Under the pieces are notes generated by a model, which saw nothing but the letters and a program-made list of their open reading frames with translations, was not told the DNA's origin and did no database searches. The position numbers were made by a program, and so were the translations under genes. A stretch of 64,000 bases of DNA from Streptomyces sp. H39-S7. Its GTDB lineage: Bacteria > Actinomycetota > Actinomycetes > Streptomycetales > Streptomycetaceae. Shown in pieces: positions 37,539 through 46,135 of this stretch. Numbering within the stretch: position 1 is the first letter of the stretch; every line of letters begins with the position of its first letter. The stretch lies in the NCBI RefSeq assembly GCF_027158205.1, contig NZ_JAPVLU010000003.1, positions 186,001-250,000 of the forward strand, in the 5' to 3' direction.

Positions 37539-38158
37539 CCCGCGAACCAGGCGGGGAACTCGGTCAGGCTGTCCAGCACCACGTCCGCGCCGGCCGCCCG
37601 CAGCTCCGCCGCGTCGCACGGCCCGGTGGCGACGGCGACCGAGAGCGCGCCGGCGGCGCGGGCGCCGCGCACATCGCCCGTGTGGTCGCCCACGTAGACC
37701 GAGGCGCCGTACTCCAGCAGCGCCGCCGCCTTGGCCTCGGCCCACAGCCAGCCGCGCACCTCGGCGTCGATGCCCAGGTGGGCCAGGTGCAGCTTGGCGT
37801 TGGGCTCGTGCTTGGCCGTGACGACGACCGCCCGGCCGCCCACCGCGCGCACCGCGTCGACGGAGGCCCGGGCACCGGGCAGTGCGGGCGTCGGCGCGAT
37901 CGCGTAGTCCGGGTAGAGGGCGCGGTAGCGGTCGGCGGTCTCCGCGATGGCGGCGGCCGGGAACCAGTGGGCCAGTTCCTCGTCGAGCGGCGGCCCGAGC
38001 CGGGTGACGGCCAGCTCCGAGTCGATGTGGACGCCGGTCTCCGCGGACAGCCGGTCGTAGGCGGCCTTGATGCCGGGCCGGGAGTCGATGAGGGTCATGT
38101 CGAGATCGAATCCGACCGTGATCGTGGGGATGCCGGGAGCGGGGGAAGCGGTAGTCAT
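37517..38158 (-). CDS. HAD-superfamily phosphatase (Gph-like)
   Basis: This 213-residue HAD hydrolase has motif I FDLDMTLIDS (nucleophile Asp about residue 18), motif II VVTAKHE, the motif III Lys nearby and motif IV VYVGDHTGDVRGA. A small helical cap lies between motifs I and II (about residues 30-85), as in phosphoglycolate phosphatases. Substrate is a phosphorylated small metabolite, unknown. Motif I has DMT where DGT is usual. Its end overlaps the convergent membrane protein gene. Confidence 0.9.
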   Translation of the reverse strand: MTTASPAPGIPTITVGFDLDMTLIDSRPGIKAAYDRLSAETGVHIDSELAVTRLGPPLDEELAHWFPAAAIAETADRYRALYPDYAIAPTPALPGARASVDAVRAVGGRAVVVTAKHEPNAKLHLAHLGIDAEVRGWLWAEAKAAALLEYGASVYVGDHTGDVRGARAAGALSVAVATGPCDAAELRAAGADVVLDSLTEFPAWFAGYAPVAA

Positions 38159-38212
38159 ACCGCCATTCTCGCCCCGCGCGGCCCGTGCTCCCGGCGGGCC
38201 CGAGCCCGGCGG

Positions 38213-39052
38213 TCAGGCCCGGCGGCCCCGCCAGAACAGGTACAGCGCGGAGCCGACGGCCGCCACTCTGACGACCACCGGAAGGCCGTCCCGGAGCGCC
38301 TGCCCCATCGTCCCCTGCGGGACCGGCTCGCCCCACTTCCCCGCGGTCCGCCCCCACAGCCAGACGAGCAGGCCGGCCGCGGCCGTGCCGGGAATGCCGA
38401 ACACGGCGAACTTCGCCTGATTGCGGGACAGCCGCCGCGCGAAGTACGCGACCAGCCAGCCCAGCCCCAGCGGGACCCACGAGCCCAGCACCGCGCCCGT
38501 CACCAGCAGGGCCCCGGCCACCAGCAGCATCGGGCTGGCCCGCCCGAGCGGCTCCGCCGCGACCCGGCGCCGCCGCAGCAGCCGCCTGCGCGGCGCGGCC
38601 TCCTCGGCCTCCTCCGCCGGCGCCTCCTCCGGCGCCTCCGCCTCCGCCTCGGGTTCCTCCTCCTCGTCCTCCTCGTCGAGGTCGAAGTCGAAGTACACCC
38701 GGCCCGTCATCCCGGGCAGCCCCGCCAGCTCGTCCCCCGCTGCGACCGGGGGCCCGCCCGGGATGTCCGCCCGCTGCTGCGGGATCTTCCGGAACGACGC
38801 CGGCTGCGCCTGCGGCCTCCCGGCCGCGGCCTCCACCACCTCGTCGGGCGACCCCAGCCGCCCCAGAATCCGCCGCACCGCCGCCGGACTGTCCCCGGCC
38901 CCGGCCCCCGACCCGCTGACGCGCTCCCGGTCGATGTCACTCCGCAACCGCGCCACGAGCCGCATCCGTTGGGCAGCGGGCAACGTCCTCTGCGCCAGGT
39001 CACCCACCCGGCTCAAGTAGTCGAACACGAGCTGATCGCTCTCGACACCCAT
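38213..39052 (-). CDS. Membrane protein with acidic N-terminal half
   Basis: I start at ATG 39052 (MGVESDQLVFDYLSRVGD), giving 279 residues; the longer frame runs into repeat DNA. Residues 1-60 resemble the short helical HAAS/DUF1700-like module (SRVGDLAQRTLPAAQRMRLVARLRSDI, PAAVRRILGRLGSPDEVV). A run of about 25 Glu/Asp and Ala residues (about 125-155) is followed by an Arg-rich stretch and three to four membrane helices (about 180-270). HAAS-type modules occur in regulators next to PadR repressors; none is adjacent. Function unknown. Confidence 0.8.
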   Translation of the reverse strand: MGVESDQLVFDYLSRVGDLAQRTLPAAQRMRLVARLRSDIDRERVSGSGAGAGDSPAAVRRILGRLGSPDEVVEAAAGRPQAQPASFRKIPQQRADIPGGPPVAAGDELAGLPGMTGRVYFDFDLDEEDEEEEPEAEAEAPEEAPAEEAEEAAPRRRLLRRRRVAAEPLGRASPMLLVAGALLVTGAVLGSWVPLGLGWLVAYFARRLSRNQAKFAVFGIPGTAAAGLLVWLWGRTAGKWGEPVPQGTMGQALRDGLPVVVRVAAVGSALYLFWRGRRA

Positions 39053-39372
39053 CCACCCCACCCGCCCAAACGCCGTGCGCCACCGCTCAGTCGACGGTAC
39101 CGTGCCGCCTCCGGCGGAGGTCCGCATATCAACGGCGCCGACCCCCACGGGTGTACGGCCCCGCGGCCGCCGGGCTTCCTCCCACCCGCCCGCCCTCATC
39201 GCCTACCGGCGGGGGCTCGGGGCACGCGAGCCGGATGGGGGCACCGTCACGCCTGCGGCGGGCTGGTTCCCCTCACCCACCGTGGGCGTGCCGCTGCGGG
39301 GAACTGAGCGCCGTCCCCTTACCGGCCCCCGCACCCCCACCACCCGCCCCGGGGACCGGTAATGTGGGACGG
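39053..39372. repeat. Intergenic repeat cluster matching the one at 31611-32018
   Basis: This 320-bp gap carries no gene. It contains CGCCTACCGGCGGG at 39201-39214 with upstream context CCCACCCGCCCGCCCT as at 31812, and the 19-base CGTCACGCCTGCGGCGGGC (39245-39263) identical to 31788-31806. It also has a CCTCCGG/GGAGG palindrome near 39110. The modules keep the same order as in the first cluster. Confidence 0.78.
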
Positions 39373-41883
39373 ATGACCACTGAGCAGCCCGGCAAGCCCG
39401 GCGGCACGCCGCCTCGCACGCCGCCGCGCACGCTGGCGGAGGATCTGCGGGCCCGCGGCGACGAAGCGCTGGCCGCGCTCCTCCGCGCCCGGCCCGACCT
39501 GCTCAGCCCGGTTCCGAACGACCTGACGCAGCTAGCGACCCGGGCGGCGACCCGCGCGTCGGTCGTGCGCGCGCTGGAGCGCCTGGACCGCTTCACCCTG
39601 CAGACCGTCGAAGCCCTCGCCGTCATGCCCGACGGCGGCGCCTACGCCGTACTCCGGGCGCTGATGACGGGCGACGCCGCGGACAGGGCCACCGACGCGG
39701 CCCTCCCGCACGCCGTCGGGAGCCTGCGCGCCCAGGGGCTGGTGTGGGGCGGCGAGGACCGGCTGCGGCTGGTGCGCACGGCACGTGACCTGCTCGCGCC
39801 GTCGGCGTCCGTACCGTCGCCCACCGGCCTGGGGCCGTCCGTCGCGGAAGCGACGTCCGGCATGTCGCCGGCGCGGCTGCAGGAGATCCTCGCCGACGTG
39901 GGGCTGCCCGCGACGCACGACCCGATGAGCGCGGTGGCGGCCCTGGCCGGGCTGTTCAGCGACCGCAAGCGGATGAAGAAGCTGCTGGCCACGGCGCCGG
40001 AGGGCGCCACCGCCGCGCTCGGCAAGCTGGCGTGGGGCCCGCCGTACGGCGAGGTCGGCGACGCCATCGCGCCGGTACGGGCCGCGACCGCCACCACGCC
40101 CGTGCAGTGGCTGCTGGCCAGGGGCCTGCTGCTGCCCGCCGGGCAGCACAACGTCGTGCTCCCCCGCGAAGCGGCCCTCCACCTGCGGGCGGGCCGCGCG
40201 CACCGCACCGTCGAGCCGGCGCCGCCGGCCGTCACGCCCGTCGAGCACTCTCCACAGGCTGTGGACGGCACCGCGGCCGGCCAGGCGTTCAACGCCGTCC
40301 GCACCGTCGAGGAACTGCTCAAGGCGTGGGAGACCGGCGGCCCGTCCGTGATGCGGGCGGGCGGCATCAGCGTCCGTGAGCTGAAGCGGGTCGCGACGGA
40401 GCTGGACGTGTCCGAGACGCTGGCCGCGTTCTGGCTGGAGTTGGCGTACGCGGCGGGGCTGCTGGCCTCCGACGGCGAGCTGGACGAGGCGTACGCGCCG
40501 ACGCCCGCGTCGGACGACTGGCTCCGGCTGCCCTCGCAGGACCGCTGGACGGCGCTCGCCACGGCCTGGCTCTCCGCCACCCGCACCGCGGGCCTGGTCG
40601 GCAGCCGCGACGCCAAGGGCCGGGCACTGTCCGCGCTCGGGCCCGACCTCGACCGCTCCCTCGCGCCCGAGGTCCGGCGGCGCGTTCTCGAACTGCTCGC
40701 CGCGCTCCCCGAGGGGGCCTCCGCCGCCCCCGCGCAGCTGCTCGACCGGCTGCGCTGGGACCGGCCGCTGCGCGGCGGCGGGGGCACGGACGCGCTGCGC
40801 GCGGAGCTGCTGCGCTGGACGGTCACGGAGGCCGAGCTCATCGGCGTCACCGGCCGCGGCGCCCTGGCCGCCCACGCCCGCCCGTTCGTGGAAACGTCCC
40901 CGGCGGTGCCGCGCGGCCGCCGCACCAGCACGACCGCACCCGATACCGAAGCCGCGAACCGCCTCGCGCCGCTCCTCCCCGAGCCGCTCGACCACGTGCT
41001 GCTGCAGGCGGACCTCACCGCGGTGGCGCCCGGCCCGCTGGAGGCGCCGCTCGCGGAGATGATCGGCGTGCTGGCCGACGTCGAGTCCAAGGGCGGGGCG
41101 ACGGTGTACCGGTTCACGCCGGAGTCCGTGCGAAGGGCGCTCGACGCCGGGCGGACCGCCGCCGACCTGCACGCCTTTCTCGCCGAGCACTCACGGACGC
41201 CCGTACCGCAGCCGCTCAGCTATCTGATCGACGATGTGGCCCGCCGGCACGGCCGGCTGCGGGTCGGCGCGGCCTCCGCGTATCTGCGCTGCGACGACGA
41301 CGCGCTGCTCACCGAGCTGCTGGCGGACCGCCGGGCCTCCGGCCTCGGCCTGCGCCGCCTCGCACCGACCGTGCTCGCGGCGCAGTCCGCGCCGGAGACG
41401 CTGCTGGAGCGGCTGCGCGCGATGGGCTTCGCGCCGGCCGCGGAATCCGCCGACGGCGATGTCGTCATCACCCGCGCCGACGCCGTCCGCACCCCGCGAA
41501 GGGCCGCGCCCACCCCCGTCACCGACGGGCCGCCGGTCCCGGACGGCACGCTGCTCGGCGCCGCGGTCAAGGCGATCCGGGCCGGCGACCGGGCCTCCAC
41601 CGCCGTGCACCGCGAGAGCGTCCCGGCCCCCGTGGCCAACGGCGGGCTGCCCAGGACGGCCGCGGCGGAGACCCTCGCCACCATGCAGGCCGCGGTGCTG
41701 ACCGGCGACTCGCTGTGGATCGGCTATGTGAACGCGGACGGTGCGGCGAGCCAGCGCGTCATCGGCCCGGTGCGCGTCGAGGGCGGCTTCGTCACCGCCT
41801 ACGACCACACCGCCGACGAGGTCCGCACGTTCGCCCTGCACCGCATCACCGGCGTCTCGGAACTGGCCGAGGACCCGGCCTGA
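39373..41883 (+). CDS. Helicase-associated protein (Helicase_C_3 type)
   Basis: This is an 836-residue soluble protein starting at ATG 39373. It is mostly helical and rich in Ala/Leu. The N-terminal part has winged-helix-like repeats (RFTLQTVEALAVMPDGGAYAVLRAL). The C-terminal part holds the Helicase_C_3 region (HVLLQADLTAVAPGPLEAPL, LAEMIGVLADVESKGGATVYRFTPESVRRALDAG) and a final WYL-like beta segment (SLWIGYVNADGAASQRVIGPVRVEGGFVTAYDH). It has no Walker motifs, so it is not itself a helicase. Its pairing with XPB two genes away is conserved in actinobacteria. TAATGT 7 bases upstream suggests a leaderless mRNA. Confidence 0.85.
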   Translation: MTTEQPGKPGGTPPRTPPRTLAEDLRARGDEALAALLRARPDLLSPVPNDLTQLATRAATRASVVRALERLDRFTLQTVEALAVMPDGGAYAVLRALMTGDAADRATDAALPHAVGSLRAQGLVWGGEDRLRLVRTARDLLAPSASVPSPTGLGPSVAEATSGMSPARLQEILADVGLPATHDPMSAVAALAGLFSDRKRMKKLLATAPEGATAALGKLAWGPPYGEVGDAIAPVRAATATTPVQWLLARGLLLPAGQHNVVLPREAALHLRAGRAHRTVEPAPPAVTPVEHSPQAVDGTAAGQAFNAVRTVEELLKAWETGGPSVMRAGGISVRELKRVATELDVSETLAAFWLELAYAAGLLASDGELDEAYAPTPASDDWLRLPSQDRWTALATAWLSATRTAGLVGSRDAKGRALSALGPDLDRSLAPEVRRRVLELLAALPEGASAAPAQLLDRLRWDRPLRGGGGTDALRAELLRWTVTEAELIGVTGRGALAAHARPFVETSPAVPRGRRTSTTAPDTEAANRLAPLLPEPLDHVLLQADLTAVAPGPLEAPLAEMIGVLADVESKGGATVYRFTPESVRRALDAGRTAADLHAFLAEHSRTPVPQPLSYLIDDVARRHGRLRVGAASAYLRCDDDALLTELLADRRASGLGLRRLAPTVLAAQSAPETLLERLRAMGFAPAAESADGDVVITRADAVRTPRRAAPTPVTDGPPVPDGTLLGAAVKAIRAGDRASTAVHRESVPAPVANGGLPRTAAAETLATMQAAVLTGDSLWIGYVNADGAASQRVIGPVRVEGGFVTAYDHTADEVRTFALHRITGVSELAEDPA

Positions 41884-41892
41884 CCGCAGCGG

Positions 41893-42633
41893 TCAGGCGG
41901 CCTCGCGCCCGCGCAGACGCCGCCGCCCACCGCGTTCCCCGTCGGACTCGGACGGCCGCCGCCGCTGCCACCAGTGGTGGCGCCGGGGATGCAGGGCCCG
42001 GCCCAGCCGCCGGCCGAGCAGCAGGTAACCGATCAGTGCGCCGGTGGTGTTGAGGATGACGTCGTCGACGTCGAACGCCCGGCCCTCGACGATCATGCCC
42101 TGCGCCACCTCGACCAGCACCATCACGAACGCGGTCACGAGGACCACCCGCAGCAGGCCGCGCGTCTTCGGGAACAGGACGGGCAGCAGGACCCCGAACG
42201 GCACGCCCAGCAGCAGGTTGCCGCCGATCTGCTTCACCGTGTCGCGGAACGCCGGCTGGTCGACGTACTGGCGGATGGAGTCGCCGGGCTTCAGGTTCGT
42301 GTGGATGAGCGCGACCGACCCCGGCGACGGCTGGAGCGTCAGCTTCGCCAGCACCACGGCGAAGCCGACCATGCAGACGAAGGCCAGCAGCATCACCAGC
42401 GCACGGACCAGCCCGGCGCCGAAGGAACGCGGCGGACGTGCGTCGTCCCGTGCCTCGCGAATGGGCCGCGATTCCGGTTTCACCCTCGGTTTCGACGCCG
42501 GCTTCCGTGTGGTGTTCCACACGGGCTTCCACGACGCGGGCTTCCAGCGGGCCGCCACCTTCGAACGTGGCTTCTGCGGGCGCTTGGCCTGCTGACGGTC
42601 TCGGGCCGTCCGGAACAGATCCGTGCGGGTCAT
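41893..42633 (-). CDS. VanZ-family membrane protein
   Basis: This is a 246-residue protein. Residues 1-70 are very basic with repeats of W/K-P-x (WKPASWKPVWNTTRKPASKP), and the end is an Arg-rich tail. In between lies a VanZ-like domain with four membrane helices; the signature NLLLGVPFGVLLPVLFP and DVDDVILNTTGALIGYLLLG are clear. VanZ proteins are linked to teicoplanin resistance or envelope stress. It is on the strand opposite to the flanking helicase genes, with its stop 9 bp from the first and a 130-bp divergent gap to XPB. Confidence 0.88.
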   Translation of the reverse strand: MTRTDLFRTARDRQQAKRPQKPRSKVAARWKPASWKPVWNTTRKPASKPRVKPESRPIREARDDARPPRSFGAGLVRALVMLLAFVCMVGFAVVLAKLTLQPSPGSVALIHTNLKPGDSIRQYVDQPAFRDTVKQIGGNLLLGVPFGVLLPVLFPKTRGLLRVVLVTAFVMVLVEVAQGMIVEGRAFDVDDVILNTTGALIGYLLLGRRLGRALHPRRHHWWQRRRPSESDGERGGRRRLRGREAA

Positions 42634-42763
42634 GTGTTCCCCCCATCAAGGTCGAGGTGGCGTATACCCCTTCCCCGCCGCCGTACGCGGTGCCGCCGCT
42701 GCCGATGACCGGGATGCGCGACACTGGAGGCTTGCCTCCATCACGAACCGAAGGGTGTGGCAC

Positions 42764-44404
42764 TTGAACAACGGGCCTCTCATCGTCCAGAGCGACAAGA
42801 CGCTGCTCCTCGAGGTCGACCACGAGCGCGCGGACGCGTGCCGCCGCGCCATCGCCCCGTTCGCGGAACTGGAGCGCGCTCCCGAGCACATCCACACCTA
42901 CCGGCTGACCCCGCTCGGCCTGTGGAACGCCCGGGCCGCCGGACACGACGCGGAGCAGGTCGTGGACGCGCTCGTCGCGTTCTCCCGCTACCCCGTCCCG
43001 CACGCGCTGCTCGTCGACGTGGCCGAGACGATGGACCGTTACGGCCGTCTCACCCTCAGCAAGCACCCCGTCCACGGGCTGGTCCTGACCAGCACGGACC
43101 GGCCGGTGCTGGAGGAGATCCTCCGCTCGAAGAAGGTCCAGCCGCTGGTCGGCGCCCGGCTCGACCCGGACACCGTCGTCGTGCACCCGTCGGAGCGCGG
43201 CCAGATCAAGCAGACGCTGCTGAAGCTGGGCTGGCCCGCCGAGGACCTCGCGGGGTACGTCGACGGCGAGGCGCACCAGATCGACCTCAAGGAGGACGGC
43301 TGGGCGCTGCGCCCGTACCAGCAGCAGGCCATCGAGGGGTTCTGGCACGGCGGCTCCGGCGTCGTGGTGCTGCCCTGTGGAGCGGGGAAGACCCTGGTCG
43401 GGGCCGGTGCCATGGCGACCGCCAAGGCGACGACGCTGATCCTCGTCACCAACACCGTCTCGGCCCGGCAGTGGAAGCACGAGCTGATCAAGCGGACCTC
43501 GCTCACCGAGGAGGAGATCGGCGAGTACAGCGGCACCCGCAAGGAGATCCGCCCGGTCACCATCGCGACGTACCAGGTCCTGACGACCAAGCGGAAGGGC
43601 GTCTACGCGCACCTGGAGCTCTTCGACTCGCGCGACTGGGGCCTGATCGTCTACGACGAGGTGCACCTGCTGCCCGCGCCGGTCTTCAAGTTCACCGCCG
43701 ACCTGCAGGCGCGGCGCCGGCTGGGCCTGACGGCCACCCTCGTCCGGGAGGACGGGCGCGAGTCCGACGTCTTCTCCCTCATCGGGCCGAAACGATTCGA
43801 CGCGCCCTGGAAGGAGATCGAGGCGCAGGGCTACATCGCGCCGGCCGACTGCGTCGAGGTCCGCGTCAACCTCACCGACACGGAGCGGCTCGCCTACGCG
43901 ACGGCCGAGCCGGAGGAGAAGTACCGCTACTGCGCGACGACCGCCTCGAAGCGGCGGGTCACGGAGGCGCTCGTCGCGAAGCACGCGGGCGAGCAGACGC
44001 TGGTGATCGGGCAGTACATCGACCAGCTCGACGAGCTGGGCGAGCACCTCGACGCTCCGGTGATCAAGGGCGAGACGTCCAACGCCCAGCGCGAGAAGCT
44101 TTTCGAGGCCTTCCGGCAGGGTGAGATCAGCGTGCTCGTGGTCTCCAAGGTCGCGAACTTCTCGATCGACCTGCCGGAGGCGACGGTCGCGATCCAGGTC
44201 TCCGGCACGTTCGGCTCCCGCCAGGAGGAGGCGCAGCGGCTCGGACGGGTGCTGCGGCCGAAGGCGGACGGGCACGAGGCGCGCTTCTACTCGGTGGTGG
44301 CGCGGGACACCATCGACCAGGACTTCGCGGCGCACCGGCAGCGGTTCCTCGCGGAGCAGGGGTACGCGTACCGGATCATGGACGCGGACGAGCTGCTGAC
44401 GTAG
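42764..44404 (+). CDS. DNA repair helicase, XPB/ERCC3 type
   Basis: This 546-residue SF2 helicase starts at TTG 42764 (LNNGPLIVQSDKTLLLEVDH), with AAGGGTG six bases upstream; GTG 42755 is in frame but has no such signal. The N-terminal damage-recognition domain covers about residues 1-180. Walker A is PCGAGKT (about residue 203), the DEAH-like box is DEVH (about 298), and TATLVRED is motif III. The C-terminal lobe has SKVANFSIDLPEA and QEEAQRLGRVLRPK. It unwinds DNA 3'-5' in repair. The bacterial partner nuclease Bax1 is absent, and the Helicase_C_3 protein two genes upstream may be its partner. Confidence 0.93.
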   Translation: MNNGPLIVQSDKTLLLEVDHERADACRRAIAPFAELERAPEHIHTYRLTPLGLWNARAAGHDAEQVVDALVAFSRYPVPHALLVDVAETMDRYGRLTLSKHPVHGLVLTSTDRPVLEEILRSKKVQPLVGARLDPDTVVVHPSERGQIKQTLLKLGWPAEDLAGYVDGEAHQIDLKEDGWALRPYQQQAIEGFWHGGSGVVVLPCGAGKTLVGAGAMATAKATTLILVTNTVSARQWKHELIKRTSLTEEEIGEYSGTRKEIRPVTIATYQVLTTKRKGVYAHLELFDSRDWGLIVYDEVHLLPAPVFKFTADLQARRRLGLTATLVREDGRESDVFSLIGPKRFDAPWKEIEAQGYIAPADCVEVRVNLTDTERLAYATAEPEEKYRYCATTASKRRVTEALVAKHAGEQTLVIGQYIDQLDELGEHLDAPVIKGETSNAQREKLFEAFRQGEISVLVVSKVANFSIDLPEATVAIQVSGTFGSRQEEAQRLGRVLRPKADGHEARFYSVVARDTIDQDFAAHRQRFLAEQGYAYRIMDADELLT

Positions 44405-45638
44405 CCCGCGCGGATCCGCCCCGCCGGAGGGTGACGGCCACGGCCGCCAGGAACGCCAGGCCCATCAGCGGGTATGGGGACGCGAGCGGTTGCTGCCACC
44501 AGGCGAGGTGGAGGTCGAGATCGCCGTCGTGGGGGGTGAGCCACATGCTGCGGCAGGCGAAAGCGGCCGCGGTCGCGAGGACCGCGGCGCGGCGCAGCGG
44601 GCGGCCGCGGGTGTGAGCGGCGAGGAGAGCGATCAGGGGGACGCACCACACCCAGTGGTGCGACCAGCTGATCGGCGAGACGAGGAGCGCGGTGACGGCC
44701 GCGCAGAGCACGCCCCACGCTTCGAGCCCGCGGCGGGAGGCGCGGACGGCGACGGCCAGGCCCGCGGCGGCGGTGAGGGCGGCCGCCGCCACCCAGACGA
44801 GGCCGGGGTGCGGGGTGTGCAGCAGCCGGGCGAGCAGCCCCTGGAGGGACTGGTTGTCGACGATCCAGCCCTTGCCGACGCGGTCGGTCTCGTACAGGCG
44901 CGTGGTCCAGAAGTCGACGGACGCGGCGGGCAGGACGGCGACCCCGACCAGGACGGTACCGGCGAACGCGCAGGCCGCGGTGGTGGCCTCGCGGGTGCGG
45001 CCGGTCAGGGCGAGATAGACGGCGAAGATCGCGGGGGTGAGCTTGATCCCCGCGGCGATGCCGACGGCGAGGCCCTTGCCCCGGGCGCCGTCGGGCCGGG
45101 ACAGGTCCCACAGGACGAGGACCGCGAGCGCCAGGTTGATCTGGCCGTAGACGAAGGTCTGGAAGACCGGTTCCAGGCACAGGGCGCCGGCCGGGAGCGC
45201 GATCAGGGCGGCCGGGCCGGGGGCACCCCCGGCCGAAGGCTGGGGGACGGCGCCGCCGCGGCCCGTGCAGCGCAGCGACAGGTAGGTCAGGGCGGCGAGC
45301 AGCCCGAGGTTGCCGAGGACGAAGCCGCCGCGCAGAACGCCGAGGGGCAGCCATGTGGTGGGCACGAAGAGCAGCGCCGCGAAGGGCGGGTAGGTGGCCG
45401 GGAGGTTCCACCGGGTGACGCGGAAGCCGTAGAGGTCCTGTCCGGAGGCGACGGCGGCGCCTTCCGCGCGGTAGACGAGCATGTCCGCCATCGGGACCGG
45501 ATACGTCGAGAAGAAGAGCGCGTATCCGGCGAGGGCGAGCGCCAGGGCCAGCAGGGATGCCAGGACGAGCAGCAGACGGCGGCGGGATGCGGCGCGTACG
45601 GTCGGTGGCGCCGGATGCACCTCGCTGAGAGCGGTCAC
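44376..45638 (-). CDS. GT87-family polyprenyl-linked mannosyltransferase-like protein
   Basis: This 420-residue integral membrane glycosyltransferase of the GT-C class has about 10 to 12 helices. The acidic loop-1 site is in STYPVPMADMLVYRAEGAAVASGQDLYG (Asp near residue 52), with TYPPFAALLF and GIKLTPAIFAVYL as GT87 marks. It would transfer a mannose-like sugar from a polyprenyl phosphate outside the membrane. The start is GTG 45638 with TAACGT 7 bases upstream (leaderless). Around residues 130-145 the protein contains PQPSAGGAPG, encoded by a dispersed palindromic repeat. It overlaps XPB tail-to-tail by 29 bp. Confidence 0.87.
   Translation of the reverse strand: MTALSEVHPAPPTVRAASRRRLLLVLASLLALALALAGYALFFSTYPVPMADMLVYRAEGAAVASGQDLYGFRVTRWNLPATYPPFAALLFVPTTWLPLGVLRGGFVLGNLGLLAALTYLSLRCTGRGGAVPQPSAGGAPGPAALIALPAGALCLEPVFQTFVYGQINLALAVLVLWDLSRPDGARGKGLAVGIAAGIKLTPAIFAVYLALTGRTREATTAACAFAGTVLVGVAVLPAASVDFWTTRLYETDRVGKGWIVDNQSLQGLLARLLHTPHPGLVWVAAAALTAAAGLAVAVRASRRGLEAWGVLCAAVTALLVSPISWSHHWVWCVPLIALLAAHTRGRPLRRAAVLATAAAFACRSMWLTPHDGDLDLHLAWWQQPLASPYPLMGLAFLAAVAVTLRRGGSARATSAARPRP
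45226..45246. repeat. Palindromic repeat inside the GT87 coding sequence
   Basis: CCCCCGGCC, loop GAA, GGCTGGGGG folds into a 9-bp hairpin with one G-T pair. This is a core of a repeat I know from many Streptomyces intergenic regions. Here it is in frame and encodes the low-complexity PQPSAGGAPG segment in a membrane loop, so the reading frame was preserved. Confidence 0.6.
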
Positions 45639-45687
45639 CGCCGCGACGTTAGTGGACCGCCGGGTGGGGGCCGTGCTCCCTACGGGG

Positions 45688-45858
45688 TCAGCGGTGCTTG
45701 CCCTCGCTGCCGAGGAGGACCACCTCGACGGCGGTCTGCGCGAAGACGCGGACGGCGCGCAACGTGCTCCCCAGCAGGTGGCGGGGGTGTTCGTGGCTGG
45801 TGCCGAGGGCGGTGCTGCCGGCGGCGGAGGGGCCTGGGGCGAAGGTCTGTGTGGTCAT
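45688..45858 (-). CDS. Small conserved hypothetical protein divergent from HelR
   Basis: This 56-residue protein starts at ATG 45858 (MTTQTFAPGPSAAGST), with longer open frame to 45924. A flexible Ser/Gly/Ala N terminus is followed by HPRHLLGSTLRAVRVFAQTAVEVVLLGSEGKHR, an amphipathic helix of about 20 residues that could lie on a membrane. It has no known domain. It lies 278 bp from the start of the divergent HelR gene. Coding status is supported by third-position G/C, but it is short. Confidence 0.6.
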   Translation of the reverse strand: MTTQTFAPGPSAAGSTALGTSHEHPRHLLGSTLRAVRVFAQTAVEVVLLGSEGKHR

Positions 45859-46135
45859 GTCCCAAGGGTAGGAAATCCGCCGTTTGCAGTACATCGGGCG
45901 GAAGTCTGAACTCTCCCGTGTCACGTACGCCTCAGGGTTGACATCCGTCCCCTAGGTCGTGCCGGGGATCGACCCTGAGGGCCGTTCGGGGTGCCGCGAA
46001 AAGCATTCGCGGCGCTGCGGGCGGGAGCGTATGATCCACCGTCTTGCCGCCTCCCGATGGGAGCGCCGCCGCCCGGACGGAAACCGGCCGGCTTCTCTCT
46101 TCTTCCCTGCGTACGCACAAGCCGGAGGCAACGCC

